A stretch of DNA of 64,000 nt, taken from Candidatus Koribacter versatilis Ellin345 (lineage in GTDB: Bacteria; Acidobacteriota; Terriglobia; Terriglobales; Acidobacteriaceae). Under the pieces are notes generated by a model, which was given only the letters and a program-made list of their open reading frames with translations, ran no database searches and was not told the DNA's origin. Shown here in pieces: positions 28,301 through 37,413 of this stretch. The stretch lies in contig NC_008009.1 in assembly GCF_000014005.1 (NCBI RefSeq), positions 1,116,001 through 1,180,000 of the forward strand, written 5' to 3'. How positions within the stretch are numbered: position 1 is the stretch's first letter; each line of letters opens with the position of its first letter. Position numbers and translations under genes: made by a program.

Positions 28301-28972
28301 ATGTTCGTGAAGGGTGTTGCTGGCGGGTGGGAACTGGGCTCGATCTTGAACTTCTCCTCCGGTCCGGCGATCACCGTGAATGGACTTTCTGTTTCCAATC
28401 TTTGTCCGTCCCAAGCCCAGCTTGCCGATTGCAATGCGGGTACAGTACCGCTTATTGGAGTCAACAACCCGTGGGGCGTTTCGAACGCTGGCCAATATGG
28501 TGCGCGTCCGAGCGTCGTTTCGAACGTAGCTTGCAATACCGGCAGCAGCTCCCAGTGGCTTAATCAATCAGCGTTTACAGCCAATGGTTTCCCGCTCGGT
28601 GGCTACCCGAATTCTGGTCCGGGTCAGTGCGCCGGTCCCGGAACGGCAAATGCCGATGTATCTGCCATGAAGAACTGGAACTTGCCGATCCATGGCAAAC
28701 ACTTCTTCACGGAAGGTGCGCACCTGCAATTCCGTTTCGAATTGTTCAACCTTGCCAACCATCCGATGTTCCGGTTCAACAACAACCACCTGACCTACAC
28801 GGCCACTGGCTATGCCAACGGCGCAACCAGTGGTCCGGTGAACGGCTACATCGCTGATGACGGTACGATTCAGGGAACCAGCCTCGTTCAGGGTTCGACC
28901 TTGGGTCAGCCTGGCTTCCTGAACAACATCGGCAACCGCGAAATCCAATACGCTCTGAAGTTCATCTTCTAG
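25340..28972 (+). CDS. TonB-dependent receptor, Oar-like
   Basis: A 1,210-residue outer-membrane receptor with a signal peptide (MRYRFACLAVLIALAL... ending SFAQ), a carboxypeptidase-regulatory-like domain (residues ~24-105, GTVSDPQGAVVPGATVIVTD), a plug domain with RELPLNGRNFVQLTTIMPGA and WRVDGANNNDIGS, and a barrel ending in YALKFIF. ATG 25340 is chosen because GGAGGG lies five bases upstream; upstream codons in frame lack such a site. It faces a CRTAC1 gene and precedes TPR and VWFA genes. The substrate cannot be read from sequence. Confidence 0.92.
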   Translation: MRYRFACLAVLIALALSTLSFAQKIAGTITGTVSDPQGAVVPGATVIVTDEATNATRTTTTKSAGEFTVPNLDPGTYSVKVSGSGFSDFEAKRVEVHVSSITRVDAKLQVGTTKQEIVVEAQGIELNTENGEVGNVITGAQVRELPLNGRNFVQLTTIMPGASVSEGFDNKSKGLMGGVDISFSGAPSNANQWRVDGANNNDIGSQRTILMYPSIDGIEEFKILRNSYGPEYGGGGGAQVNVVTKGGGNEYHGDAYYFGRNGVLNAKNYFIGLNTCTSGSDPACQKQALQRNDFGYTLGGPIVKDRVFFFWSEEWNYERRGAVRHDWVPTAQERATGDFSDIASCPAGSKGPAAPNFAKYNTTGDTVGSGTNGQIMDPGHLSPAGQALVSMMPLPTASPCNQYDWIAQVKVPLNWREENIRGDIKITKNNNLMLRYAQDSWDNPLHASANGEAGLWGTQDFPAVSDAWSQPSKMAVARLTTTIGTTMVNDFQFSYSANRINIVKAGDDTALGNSIRAAVPTVYPLSGKLHSSDLPMPICWCSTYFGTQGPWNNNQDLYTWRDDFSKVAGKHTLKLGILYDQNSKNEEQGGEAGGLWGSAGYNKVSWDGGSGNFYGDMLLKNMSWGGGENAKNVIADIRWRDVEFYAGDTWKVTPRFTLDYGFRWSFMPPEWMDKNDWSIFNPAVYDPTKGADPCNGVELPKGGDTSLCAGLGSSITPAVSQYRSLRPSNNHLIQPRLGFAYDVFGTGKFVLRAGIGQFFARDPVGLTLRSKSVNPPFAAAASGYRTLDGFGPNNTPTTWDNGGAVNAWPTGGTPTQSFEQNSNLSNSWQWNITTEAMLTKDTKLELAWVALRGIHLGSAADINQIAPDNRLAYIERGLANSGDTRTDLFPYGGLTTGQITQWNHRGDSIYHSLQAMLSTKLTRNSILQSSYTWSHNISTTTLGYVGTSTAVPDSYNSAANRGNADFDRRHVFNLSLVYNSPALQGHNMFVKGVAGGWELGSILNFSSGPAITVNGLSVSNLCPSQAQLADCNAGTVPLIGVNNPWGVSNAGQYGARPSVVSNVACNTGSSSQWLNQSAFTANGFPLGGYPNSGPGQCAGPGTANADVSAMKNWNLPIHGKHFFTEGAHLQFRFELFNLANHPMFRFNNNHLTYTATGYANGATSGPVNGYIADDGTIQGTSLVQGSTLGQPGFLNNIGNREIQYALKFIF

Positions 28973-28991
28973 CGCGTAGACATCAACCCAC

Positions 28992-29023
28992 GGCCGGAGT
29001 GACAATACTCACTCCGGCCTTTT
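28992..29023 (+). terminator. Intrinsic terminator after the second receptor
   Basis: GGCCGGAGTGA (28992-29002) pairs perfectly with TCACTCCGGCC (29009-29019) around a six-base loop and is followed by TTTT. It isolates the receptor from the TPR operon. Confidence 0.88.
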
Positions 29024-29128
29024 CCTTGCTATCAAGACAGACGGATAATCAGCTCGCGAAGTCATCTTCGCTCATGAGACGCACTCTTGGTTCGCTCATC
29101 TCAACTAGATCGCAAGTGGAGTTTCCCA

Positions 29129-30676
29129 GTGGTTCCTTGGGCCCTGATCAGATTGAAGAAGCTCAGTTCCACGCTTCTGTCATTTATTCTTTTGCTCCCT
29201 TATCTCGCCGCGCAACAAACACCGCGCGCCCAAATCGAAAGTCTTATTCGGAGCAATCAACTCGACGCAGCCGAGCAACAGCTCTTCTCGCAACTTCAGG
29301 CACATCCCAGCGATGGGTGGGCGCTCGACCTTCTCGGTACGGTTCGTTTGAAACAGAAACGAACTTCAGAGGCCACGGCGCTCTTCCATCGGGCACACTC
29401 GCTCAATACGAACGACTCGAATGCCCTTCGCGGTCTTGCCGAATCCGCGGCCGCCTCTGAAACGTTCGACGACGCAATCGCCTGGTACACCAAGCTGCTT
29501 GAACTGAATCCCACCGACCTGGCCTCGCGCAAGCAGCTGGCACTCCTCCAGGAGAAGGCTGGTAGATACGCCGATTCGGTCGCTACAATTCAGAAAATTC
29601 CCGTTGCTTCACGGTCCGCCGATCTTCTTCCGACGCTGGCCTCCGATTACCTGAACGTTCATCAGGAACAGAAACTCGCTCCCCTGGTGCAGCAGGTTGT
29701 AAAACTCGGGCCTGCGAATTCGAATGTGATGCTCGACTTCGTCGCGGTGCTCGTCCGCAACGGGTACATTCAAGATTCTGAGAAGATCTTGCAAATCGCC
29801 CGTCCATCAAAGCCGACGGCCAAGTATTTGCACACGCTTGCCAGGGTACGCGAAGCGCAAGACAATTTGCCCGAGGCCTCGAAGCTCTTCCAACAGGCTC
29901 TGCAACTCGATCCCAAGTCCTTCGACTTGCTCTTCGATGGGGCGCGGTTCTCAGGGCAACACAATCGATGGGATGAGGCCGTCGGGTACCTTCAGAAATG
30001 CGATGAGGTAAATCCAGATCGCCCCGAAGTGCTCTTGAAGTTGACGCTCGCCTACCTCAAAACCCGTCGCCGGGAGAAGGCTGTCTCTGTGGCTCGACGG
30101 CTGGCTTCCGTCAGTCCGAATGATCCCAATGCTCAATACATTCTCGCGTTTGCCCTGGTTGAAAATGAGCTATGGGAGACTGCCGAGCCAATGGCGCGAA
30201 AAGCCGTTGAGCAGAATCCGAAAGACGCGAATTCGCAACTCCTTATGGGCATCATTCACCTGAACAAAGGTGAGCTGGATGCGGCGCGAGTGTCGTTCGA
30301 TGAGACTCTCAGGCTCGACCCGAACCTGCTCGATGCACATTACTACTCGGCGCTGGTCTCGGATCGCAAAGGCGACGTTGACGCCGCCCGGACAGAGTTG
30401 GATGCGTTGGTGGTGAAGAATCCCGATCACGCTAACGCGCAAGCCGAACTTGGCGTACTTCGGCTTAGGGCGGGAGACGCTCAGGGGGCGCGCGCGGCTC
30501 TGGAGGCCGCGGTGCGACTGCAGCCAGAAGCCTCGCAAACCCATTATCAGCTCGGTCTCGTATACGCCCGCCTCGGGTTGCAGGACGAGTCGAAAGCCCA
30601 GATGGCCGAGTTCCAGAAGCTGCGCGAAGCGGAAGACAATCTGCGAAAACGAGAAGCCGGAGTCAAGGTCCCATAG
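29129..30676 (+). CDS. Exported TPR-repeat protein
   Basis: A protein of about 515 residues: a signal peptide (charged start, then LSSTLLSFILLLPYLAAQ) followed by an almost continuous array of about a dozen tetratricopeptide repeats, such as WALDLLGTVRLKQKRTSEA and NSQLLMGIIHLNKGELDAA. TPR arrays bind other proteins; no catalytic domain is seen. GTG 29129 has GGAG seven bases upstream; TTG 29153 also fits the signal peptide. It is the first gene of an apparent operon with a second TPR gene four bases later, then a VWFA gene. Confidence 0.82.
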   Translation: MVPWALIRLKKLSSTLLSFILLLPYLAAQQTPRAQIESLIRSNQLDAAEQQLFSQLQAHPSDGWALDLLGTVRLKQKRTSEATALFHRAHSLNTNDSNALRGLAESAAASETFDDAIAWYTKLLELNPTDLASRKQLALLQEKAGRYADSVATIQKIPVASRSADLLPTLASDYLNVHQEQKLAPLVQQVVKLGPANSNVMLDFVAVLVRNGYIQDSEKILQIARPSKPTAKYLHTLARVREAQDNLPEASKLFQQALQLDPKSFDLLFDGARFSGQHNRWDEAVGYLQKCDEVNPDRPEVLLKLTLAYLKTRRREKAVSVARRLASVSPNDPNAQYILAFALVENELWETAEPMARKAVEQNPKDANSQLLMGIIHLNKGELDAARVSFDETLRLDPNLLDAHYYSALVSDRKGDVDAARTELDALVVKNPDHANAQAELGVLRLRAGDAQGARAALEAAVRLQPEASQTHYQLGLVYARLGLQDESKAQMAEFQKLREAEDNLRKREAGVKVP

Positions 30677-30680
30677 CGTC

Positions 30681-32927
30681 ATGAAACTTACATTCGAAAT
30701 TCGCGAATGGCTGTTCACGGGAGTGCTCGCCGGCATAGCCTTTGTTTCCGTTTCCTCGATGTTTGCGCAGACACCGCAGGCTGCCACGGTGCAAAAGGAC
30801 GCTAGTTCCCCCGAGGCTCACTTCGATTCCGCGCAGACTTTCCAGATTGCTAGTGACCTCACCCGCGCTGCGGCAGAGTATCGCAAGGGGATCTCGGTCG
30901 CACTCGAGCGCGTCGGGAATTTGAAAGTTGCAAAAGGTGAGTTCACCTCGGCTCTCGATTTGCTTCGGAAGGCAGTGGCCACCGACCCAGAAAACACGGA
31001 CGGCCAAATTGATCTCAGCATCGCCTACTTCCGTGCCGGCAATTACGAGGGCGCGAGGACCGTGCTGCTACCTCTTGTGAAGAGCGACCCGGGCAGTGCA
31101 CGCGGTCGCAACCTGATGGGCAAGATCCTTTTCATGCAAGGAGATTTTGAGGGTGCCTCAACCGAGTTGCAGGCAGCTCTTTCCATCACACCTGACTTCG
31201 ATGTCGCCTACAGTCTCGCACTCGCCTATCTTCAATTGAAGAAGTTGCCTCAAGTCACTCCGCTCGTCGACGAGATGAAAGCCTCTATGGCGAAGTCCCC
31301 GGAGCTTTATATGCTGCTCGGACAAGCCTACCGGCAGACTGGCTATTACGACCAGGCGGTGAGCGAGTTCAAGACTGCGCTTGCGCTCGATGCCGCGCGT
31401 CCGCGCCTGCATAACCTACTTGGAACGACTTATGTGGCGTTGGGGGGCAAGCAAAATTACGAACTCGCGCGCGCCGAATTCCAGCAGGAGCTTGCAAAGA
31501 ATCCGAAGGACTATTCGAGCCACTATTATCTTGGCCTGATCGAGTTGGAAGACGGGCAGTATGCGAAGGCCGAAGCCGCGCTCAAAACCGCGCATGCCCT
31601 CGCGCCCGACGACCCCGCGGCGATGCTCTTGCTCGGACGCCTCTACGACCAGCAGAAGAACTGGAATGCCGCGATCGAAGTGTTGCGTCAGGTGCTCGCG
31701 CGTTCCTCAGCCCAAGGTGCATCACCCGTGCAACTCGCGACTACGCACGAAATGCTGTCGAAGGCGTACGCAGGCGCGGGGCAGATTCCCGAAAGCGAAA
31801 AGGAACTCGCCGCCGCGAATGCGCTCAAAAGTCAAGACGCAAGCAAGAGCGCAACTAGTGATCCGGCCGTGGCAATCCAACCGGAAAATAGTGGCAAAGA
31901 GCTTCGCGCAATGCTGATGCAGGGATCGCCCAAGGCTCAGCCATCTGACGCGTCTGAACAGAAGTACGTCGCCGATATCTCGAAACTCCTCGGAAATGCC
32001 TATAACAATCTCGGGGTCATCGACGCGCGTGCCGGCTCCTACAAGCAGGCCGCCGACGAATTCAAAGAAGCTGCCAAATGGGACGATTCCATTCCTCAAC
32101 TGGACCGTAATAGGGGCCTTGCTGCGTTCCGGGCCCAAGCATACGCCGATGCGATTCCGCCTCTTGAACGGCTGTTAAAAAAATCTCCATCTGACTCCAA
32201 TCTGCGCGAGTCTCTCGGTCTCAGCTACTACATGACCGACAAATTCAAGGAGAGCGCGGCGACGCTTCGACCGATTGTGGACACAATGTCGAACAATCCC
32301 GGCCTCCTGCTCTCCGCTGGCGTCGCGTTCGTAAAATCCGGAGATATCCCGACCGGTCAACGCTTGTTCACTCGCGCCTTTGAGGTCGGCAAGGCGACGC
32401 CAGAAATTCACTTGATTATCGGTCAGGCATACGCGGAACAGTCCGATAACGACGAAGCCCTCGCCGAATTCAAACAGGCTCTTGAACTCAACCCGAAGTT
32501 GCCGGACGCTCACTTCTACATCGGAATGGTGCGATTTAAGCGTGGTGAATTCGACGACGCTGCCAAAGAATTTCAGCAGGAGCTCGAGGTCAATCCTCAG
32601 AGCGTTCAAGCGATGTACCAGTTGGCATACATCCGAATGCAGCAACACCAGGCGCCCGAAGCCTCAAGTCTGCTTTCGGAAGTGATCAAGCAACAGCCGA
32701 ACAATTCAGATGCCCACTATCAGCTCGGGAAAGCATTGTTGGAACAAGGTGATGCAGGCGGTGCAACGCGGGAACTTGAAACCTCGGTGAAGCTACATCC
32801 GACTGACTATGCGTATTTCCAATTGAGTCACGCGTACGCGCGAACAGGTCGCGAGGCGGATTCCAAGCAAGCGCTCGAGGAATTCGAAAAGCTGAAGCCT
32901 AAACCGAAAACACCGATGGGTCCCTGA
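30681..32927 (+). CDS. Exported TPR-repeat protein, large
   Basis: About 748 residues with a signal peptide (MKLTFEIREWLFTGVLAGIAF... ending MFAQ) and many TPR units spread to the C-terminus, for example SPELYMLLGQAYRQTGYYDQA, PKDYSSHYYLGLIELEDGQ (both truncated here) and PDAHFYIGMVRFKRGEFDDA. ATG 30681 lies four bases after the upstream TPR stop, so translation is probably coupled. A less repetitive linker sits near residues 385-430. It is likely a periplasmic or outer-membrane scaffold; the partner is unknown. Confidence 0.85.
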   Translation: MKLTFEIREWLFTGVLAGIAFVSVSSMFAQTPQAATVQKDASSPEAHFDSAQTFQIASDLTRAAAEYRKGISVALERVGNLKVAKGEFTSALDLLRKAVATDPENTDGQIDLSIAYFRAGNYEGARTVLLPLVKSDPGSARGRNLMGKILFMQGDFEGASTELQAALSITPDFDVAYSLALAYLQLKKLPQVTPLVDEMKASMAKSPELYMLLGQAYRQTGYYDQAVSEFKTALALDAARPRLHNLLGTTYVALGGKQNYELARAEFQQELAKNPKDYSSHYYLGLIELEDGQYAKAEAALKTAHALAPDDPAAMLLLGRLYDQQKNWNAAIEVLRQVLARSSAQGASPVQLATTHEMLSKAYAGAGQIPESEKELAAANALKSQDASKSATSDPAVAIQPENSGKELRAMLMQGSPKAQPSDASEQKYVADISKLLGNAYNNLGVIDARAGSYKQAADEFKEAAKWDDSIPQLDRNRGLAAFRAQAYADAIPPLERLLKKSPSDSNLRESLGLSYYMTDKFKESAATLRPIVDTMSNNPGLLLSAGVAFVKSGDIPTGQRLFTRAFEVGKATPEIHLIIGQAYAEQSDNDEALAEFKQALELNPKLPDAHFYIGMVRFKRGEFDDAAKEFQQELEVNPQSVQAMYQLAYIRMQQHQAPEASSLLSEVIKQQPNNSDAHYQLGKALLEQGDAGGATRELETSVKLHPTDYAYFQLSHAYARTGREADSKQALEEFEKLKPKPKTPMGP

Positions 32928-32961
32928 TGGAGCAAACATCTTTAGTCGTGTGGGGTGACGT

Positions 32962-34767
32962 GTGGGGTTCCTCGTTAAGGAAAGCTTCCTTCTAGTACTT
33001 CTGTCCGTGTCTCTCATTACGCCCGCCGGCACCCAGTCGCAATCACCGAACCAAAGCGAGCTTGTCATCCGCGCTACTACGCGTATGGTATCGGTTGATG
33101 CTGTCGTCACCGATAAGGAGGGGCGTCCGGTCACCAACCTGACCAAAGACGATTTCACAATCCTTGAAGACGGGAAACCGCAAACGGTAGCGTCGTACGC
33201 TGTCAGTGAAGCAGGCGCAACTTCGCAGCAGAGGCCTAAGGCTCAACCTGTCCTTCCGCCGCATGTCACCACCAACCGTCCCGATGTGGTCGAGTCGTCA
33301 GATCGGATCGCCGTACTGCTTCTCGATGGGCTTAATACGCCTCCTCAGAACCAGAACTATCTCAAGCAACAGATGTTGAAGTTCCTTGCGGAACACTTCG
33401 ATCCCAGCCGCAAGCTTGCAGTCGTCGTGCTTTCCGAAAAATTGATAGTCCTTCAGACTTTCACCAGCGATCCCGCCCTACTCAAGACTGCGCTCCAGAA
33501 ATTTCAAGCGGTCGCGCCTGCGGTAGCGAGAAATGCCGGCGAATGGGACTTGTCTACAACGTACGTCTCCACCCCCGAGATCTCTCTTCCTCCTGAGGCT
33601 CACGGCGGTCCAGATTCGAGCGGCGCCGATCCAACTCAGGTACCCACCTCTGGAGGAAGCTCAGACACGTTCGCAAACGACATCGCTTACATGATGCGTC
33701 GCTTCGAGAATGAAGCGCAAAACTTTGCCCGCGACACGCGGGTCAATATTACCCTTGATGCGCTTCAACAAATCGCGCGATTCCTCTCGGGACAACGTGG
33801 CCGGAAGTCACTCCTCTGGTTCTCGACCGCATTTCCTGTCGCTGTTTCCGGCATCAATCCCGAGGATTTGTCGACCTCCCGTAACTACGGAGACAAGCTC
33901 CGCGTCACCACCAATTTGCTGAACGATGCCCATGTTGCGATTTATGCGATCGATGCTGCAGGCCTGGCTGGCGGAGCGCTGGGTGACGCCTCCCAATCCG
34001 GTCGCGATGCTACAGGCCGAATCATGCTCACAGTGGAAGCCAACCGAAAACTGGCCAAGGACGAATTCGCGCGCATGGCAACCGACGATACTCTGGAACG
34101 CGCCGCACTCGACACCGGCGGCCGGTTCTTTCACGCCAACGACATTTCCAACTCCATTGCGTTGAGCCTGGACGAAGCCGGTTCGTACTACATGCTGAGC
34201 TATTACCCGACGAACAAAAAATGGGACGGCAAGTTTCGGCAGGTCAGGGTAAAAGTAAATCGTCCTGGTCTCACCGTCCGTAGCCGCCAGGGATACTTTG
34301 CAATTGATGCCGCACGGAAAAATGCCGGGACAAAAACGGACGACTTGAAGGCAGCGGTCAGTTCCATCGCCTTGCCGTCAACCCAAGTAACTTTCATGGC
34401 ACGCGCCCTGCCGCCTGCCAAGAACAGCGAATTGATGGTGGAATTTGCAGTTGATTCGAACACCGTCTCGTTCGAAACCGTTGCGAGACCTTCAGGAAGC
34501 GGAACCCAGGTCGCCCGCCAGAACTGCAATCTCAGCTTTGAGGTTCAAGCCTTTACGCCCGACGGCAAGTTGGTCAAAGGCGCTGGGCAATCAGCAGATG
34601 CCGACTTGGAACCCGAAACCTACGAGCGTGTCCGAAAACAGGGCATTCCAATGAAGGTACCCATCAGCCTCAATGCCGGGAAATATATGCTTCATCTCGG
34701 GGTTCGTGACAATCACACCGGATTGATCGGTACGGCGGAACTGCCTGTTGTCGTCGGGGGAAGCTGA
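32962..34767 (+). CDS. VWFA-related protein of the acidobacterial type
   Basis: A 601-residue exported protein. After a signal peptide (MGFLVKESFLLVLLSVSLITPAG) it has the family opening VSVDAVVTDKEGRPVTNLTKDDFTILEDGKPQ, given here only as landmarks VDAVVTDKEGRPV and DDFTILEDG (residues ~35-65), then a VWA-like domain with IAVLLLDGLN, RKSLLWFSTAFP and VAIYAIDAAGL. It ends with a beta-rich region. Such proteins are abundant in Acidobacteria but of unknown role. The GTG start has GGGGTGA upstream. It follows the TPR gene by 34 bases and is probably in its operon. Confidence 0.85.
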   Translation: MGFLVKESFLLVLLSVSLITPAGTQSQSPNQSELVIRATTRMVSVDAVVTDKEGRPVTNLTKDDFTILEDGKPQTVASYAVSEAGATSQQRPKAQPVLPPHVTTNRPDVVESSDRIAVLLLDGLNTPPQNQNYLKQQMLKFLAEHFDPSRKLAVVVLSEKLIVLQTFTSDPALLKTALQKFQAVAPAVARNAGEWDLSTTYVSTPEISLPPEAHGGPDSSGADPTQVPTSGGSSDTFANDIAYMMRRFENEAQNFARDTRVNITLDALQQIARFLSGQRGRKSLLWFSTAFPVAVSGINPEDLSTSRNYGDKLRVTTNLLNDAHVAIYAIDAAGLAGGALGDASQSGRDATGRIMLTVEANRKLAKDEFARMATDDTLERAALDTGGRFFHANDISNSIALSLDEAGSYYMLSYYPTNKKWDGKFRQVRVKVNRPGLTVRSRQGYFAIDAARKNAGTKTDDLKAAVSSIALPSTQVTFMARALPPAKNSELMVEFAVDSNTVSFETVARPSGSGTQVARQNCNLSFEVQAFTPDGKLVKGAGQSADADLEPETYERVRKQGIPMKVPISLNAGKYMLHLGVRDNHTGLIGTAELPVVVGGS

Positions 34768-34781
34768 TTCGTACTGTCAAA

Positions 34782-34795
34782 TCACCCTAGGGTGA
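34782..34795. promoter_or_regulatory. 14-bp perfect palindrome upstream of the MscS-type gene
   Basis: TCACCCTAGGGTGA is a perfect palindrome lying 14 bases after the VWFA stop and 89 bases before the channel start. It is flanked by a wider TGTCA...TGACA dyad element (34775-34797). It could be an operator; it lacks a loop and T-run, so a terminator is less likely. Confidence 0.4.
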
Positions 34796-34884
34796 CATTA
34801 GCATTTCTGCATTGCGGCGAAGGACTGCTATAGTCCTGCCCAGAGTTTATCTTTCGCCGCTTAATCCGCAAGAAAGGTGCATCG

Positions 34885-37413
34885 GTGTTGACTTCGAACT
34901 CGGCCCCGGTGACGCGACTTCTTCGATTTTGTCTGTGCCTGCTCTTTTGCGGCGGTCTTGCCGTTCCGTCGCAATCCGCACAGTTGCCTTTTTTTGGTAA
35001 AAAGTCGAAAGAGAAATCGAAAGAGAAAACGACCCAGGTCCCTCCCACACTACAACCACGGGTGCTCAAACTCGGCGACGGTTCTGAGATCGCGATCACC
35101 GAAGTGGTTCCGAGAACCCAATCTGCACTCAGTTCCCTCGATGACATCATCGCCAGTACTTCCGACAGCACTCTCAGTGCTGCCGAGGCCAGGGTTCAAG
35201 AGTTGGTCACGGATGTGGCAAATAATAAGCAAGACACCCAGGCGACCATCCAATACGCCCGGTCTACGCAAGGGCTGAATGAAATCAGAACAGAGTGGAC
35301 GCGGAAGCGCACTGAACTCGATGGTCTGAGTTCGGTTGTCGAGAAACGCGTCTCAGATCTGACCGATAAACAACGACAGGTCGCCGCGATTCGAGATCTT
35401 TGGGCTACTGCCTCCACTCCGGAAGGCGAACTCCCGGCAGCGTTGCAGGACAGCGTCAGTCGAGTTCAACAGTCTGCATCGGAGGCGGACATACGACTCC
35501 ACGCTAGCCTTGACTCTCTCATTCCGGTGCAGGTGAACATCGCTACCGCCGGAAAAGATATCGATGGAATCCTTTCATCGGTCGACGCAGCGCAGAAGGG
35601 TCTGCGCAACCAGATCTTCGCGCTCGACAGCCCTCCGATCTGGTCAGCCTTTCGAAACGGAAGCTACAGTTCGCTTCGCATACAGGTTAGCGCCGCGACA
35701 AACCGCCTGAGATCTCGGATCGTCCAGTTCTACAACCACTATTGGTCCCGCCTCGTCGGCTATCTGCTCTTCTTTATCTTCTTGACCGCGGTACTCTTTT
35801 GGTTACCTCGCGCAGCGTCTCGCAGCGAAGACCACGACGATAGAGAGAAGAGCGGGTTCCTGCGATACCCTATCGCCGTTTCTGCATTCATCTCTCTCAT
35901 CCTATTTGCTGCATTTTTCCCCCAAGCCCCGCTCGAGGTGTTGCGCCTCGCTGTCCTCTTGCTGATCGTTTGTTCTGTGATATTGGCGGCAAGAGTCTTC
36001 GACCGCTCTCTGCTCAGGCCCGTCACAGCCATCGCATCGCTACGAGTTATGGACACAATCAGCGCGAATGCGGCAGCCGGTACCTTGTTGCAACGTATCG
36101 ACACGCTCCTTATCGCAATCCTGGCTTCGGGAGTGTTCACCTGGCTGGGTTACAAGGGCGGGGCAGCCATCCGAGAACTTGAGCGCCGCAGATGGCCGGT
36201 CGCAACCGTAGTTTGTCGCATCTCCGCCGTTCTGCTTGCCTTTTCGGTATTCACCAACATCATCGGCAATGTGTCCCTCGCCGAAATCCTGCTGTCCGGC
36301 ACACTGAAAGCCGCCTACGCCGGCGTCATTGTTTATCTGTTCTACACAATATCTCGCGATCTGCTTTTCCTCTATACCAATACAAAGTTCAGTCAGCGCT
36401 CACGCGTAATTCGCTATCATCGCGACCTCTTCGTGGAGAAGACGACCAAGATCTTTCGGTTGATCTGTTGGATCGCATGGATCGTCGTACTGCCAGCGTC
36501 TTTTCAATTTGCCGCTGAAATCTTTCAGGCAGTAGGAAACTTTCTGCGACGCAGTTGGTCGCTTGGTGCCGTCAAGATTTCGCTTCAAGACATTTTGATG
36601 TTCGGAATCGTGCTACTGCTTAGTACGTTTCTTGCCCGTGTCGTGCGGTTCTTTCTGGAAGAGGAGCTGTTGCCGCGCACCAGGGTTTCCGATGGCGCAG
36701 GAAAAGCCGGCTCAAGACTGCTGCACTACTCGCTTGTATTTCTTGGGTTCTTTCTTGCGCTGGGCGCGGCTGGTCTGGACCTTAGCCGTTTGACGCTTCT
36801 GACTGGCGCATTTGGTGTCGGCCTCGGATTCGGTCTCCAGAACGTCGTCAGCAATTTCGTCTCGGGCATCATCATTTCGCTCGAACGCCCCATGCAAGTA
36901 AACGACGTGATTGAAGTCGGCACCTTGCTTGGCACGGTGCGCGAGATCGGATTCCGTTCAAGTACAGTCGTGACGTTTGACGGCGCAGCCGTGATTGTTC
37001 CGAACTCCGAGTTGATCACCAAATCCTTTGTGAACTGGTCGCTCACGGATCGTCTCCGTCGGGGAGAAATTCGTATCGGTGTCGCCTACGGCACTGATCC
37101 AGGGCGGGTTCTCAACCTCCTGCGTGAGGTTGTAGACTCAACTCAGGACGTGCTTAAGAATCCAGCCCCGCTCATCACGTTTGAAACGTTCGGCGCAAGC
37201 AGCCTTGATTTCACTGTACGGTTCTGGGCTTATATCGACAACTTGGTAACGATTCGGAGCCAGTTGAATGTCGCCATCAGCGAGCGTATGCAGGCGGAAG
37301 GGATCTCGATCCCATTTCCGCAGCGTGACGTTCATGTCCATTTGGCAAACGGAAACGAGTCGCAGAGCGACCTATTCGAGCGAATTCAGAAAGGGAAAAC
37401 CGCAACGAGTTAG
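34885..37413 (+). CDS. Large MscS-family mechanosensitive channel
   Basis: An 842-residue membrane protein, much longer than the small MscS. It has a signal peptide, a basic patch (KKSKEKSKEK), a coiled-coil-prone periplasmic region (residues ~60-280), several membrane helices, and the MscS core near the C-terminus: the pore helix LTGAFGVGLGFGLQNVVSNF (about residue 640) followed by SGIIISLERPMQVNDVIEV and the cytoplasmic beta and alpha/beta domains (VIVPNSELITKSFVNW). It resembles the MscK/MscM class that relieves osmotic pressure. The GTG start has AAAGG seven bases upstream. Its stop overlaps the converging TPR gene by four bases. Confidence 0.92.
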   Translation: MLTSNSAPVTRLLRFCLCLLFCGGLAVPSQSAQLPFFGKKSKEKSKEKTTQVPPTLQPRVLKLGDGSEIAITEVVPRTQSALSSLDDIIASTSDSTLSAAEARVQELVTDVANNKQDTQATIQYARSTQGLNEIRTEWTRKRTELDGLSSVVEKRVSDLTDKQRQVAAIRDLWATASTPEGELPAALQDSVSRVQQSASEADIRLHASLDSLIPVQVNIATAGKDIDGILSSVDAAQKGLRNQIFALDSPPIWSAFRNGSYSSLRIQVSAATNRLRSRIVQFYNHYWSRLVGYLLFFIFLTAVLFWLPRAASRSEDHDDREKSGFLRYPIAVSAFISLILFAAFFPQAPLEVLRLAVLLLIVCSVILAARVFDRSLLRPVTAIASLRVMDTISANAAAGTLLQRIDTLLIAILASGVFTWLGYKGGAAIRELERRRWPVATVVCRISAVLLAFSVFTNIIGNVSLAEILLSGTLKAAYAGVIVYLFYTISRDLLFLYTNTKFSQRSRVIRYHRDLFVEKTTKIFRLICWIAWIVVLPASFQFAAEIFQAVGNFLRRSWSLGAVKISLQDILMFGIVLLLSTFLARVVRFFLEEELLPRTRVSDGAGKAGSRLLHYSLVFLGFFLALGAAGLDLSRLTLLTGAFGVGLGFGLQNVVSNFVSGIIISLERPMQVNDVIEVGTLLGTVREIGFRSSTVVTFDGAAVIVPNSELITKSFVNWSLTDRLRRGEIRIGVAYGTDPGRVLNLLREVVDSTQDVLKNPAPLITFETFGASSLDFTVRFWAYIDNLVTIRSQLNVAISERMQAEGISIPFPQRDVHVHLANGNESQSDLFERIQKGKTATS

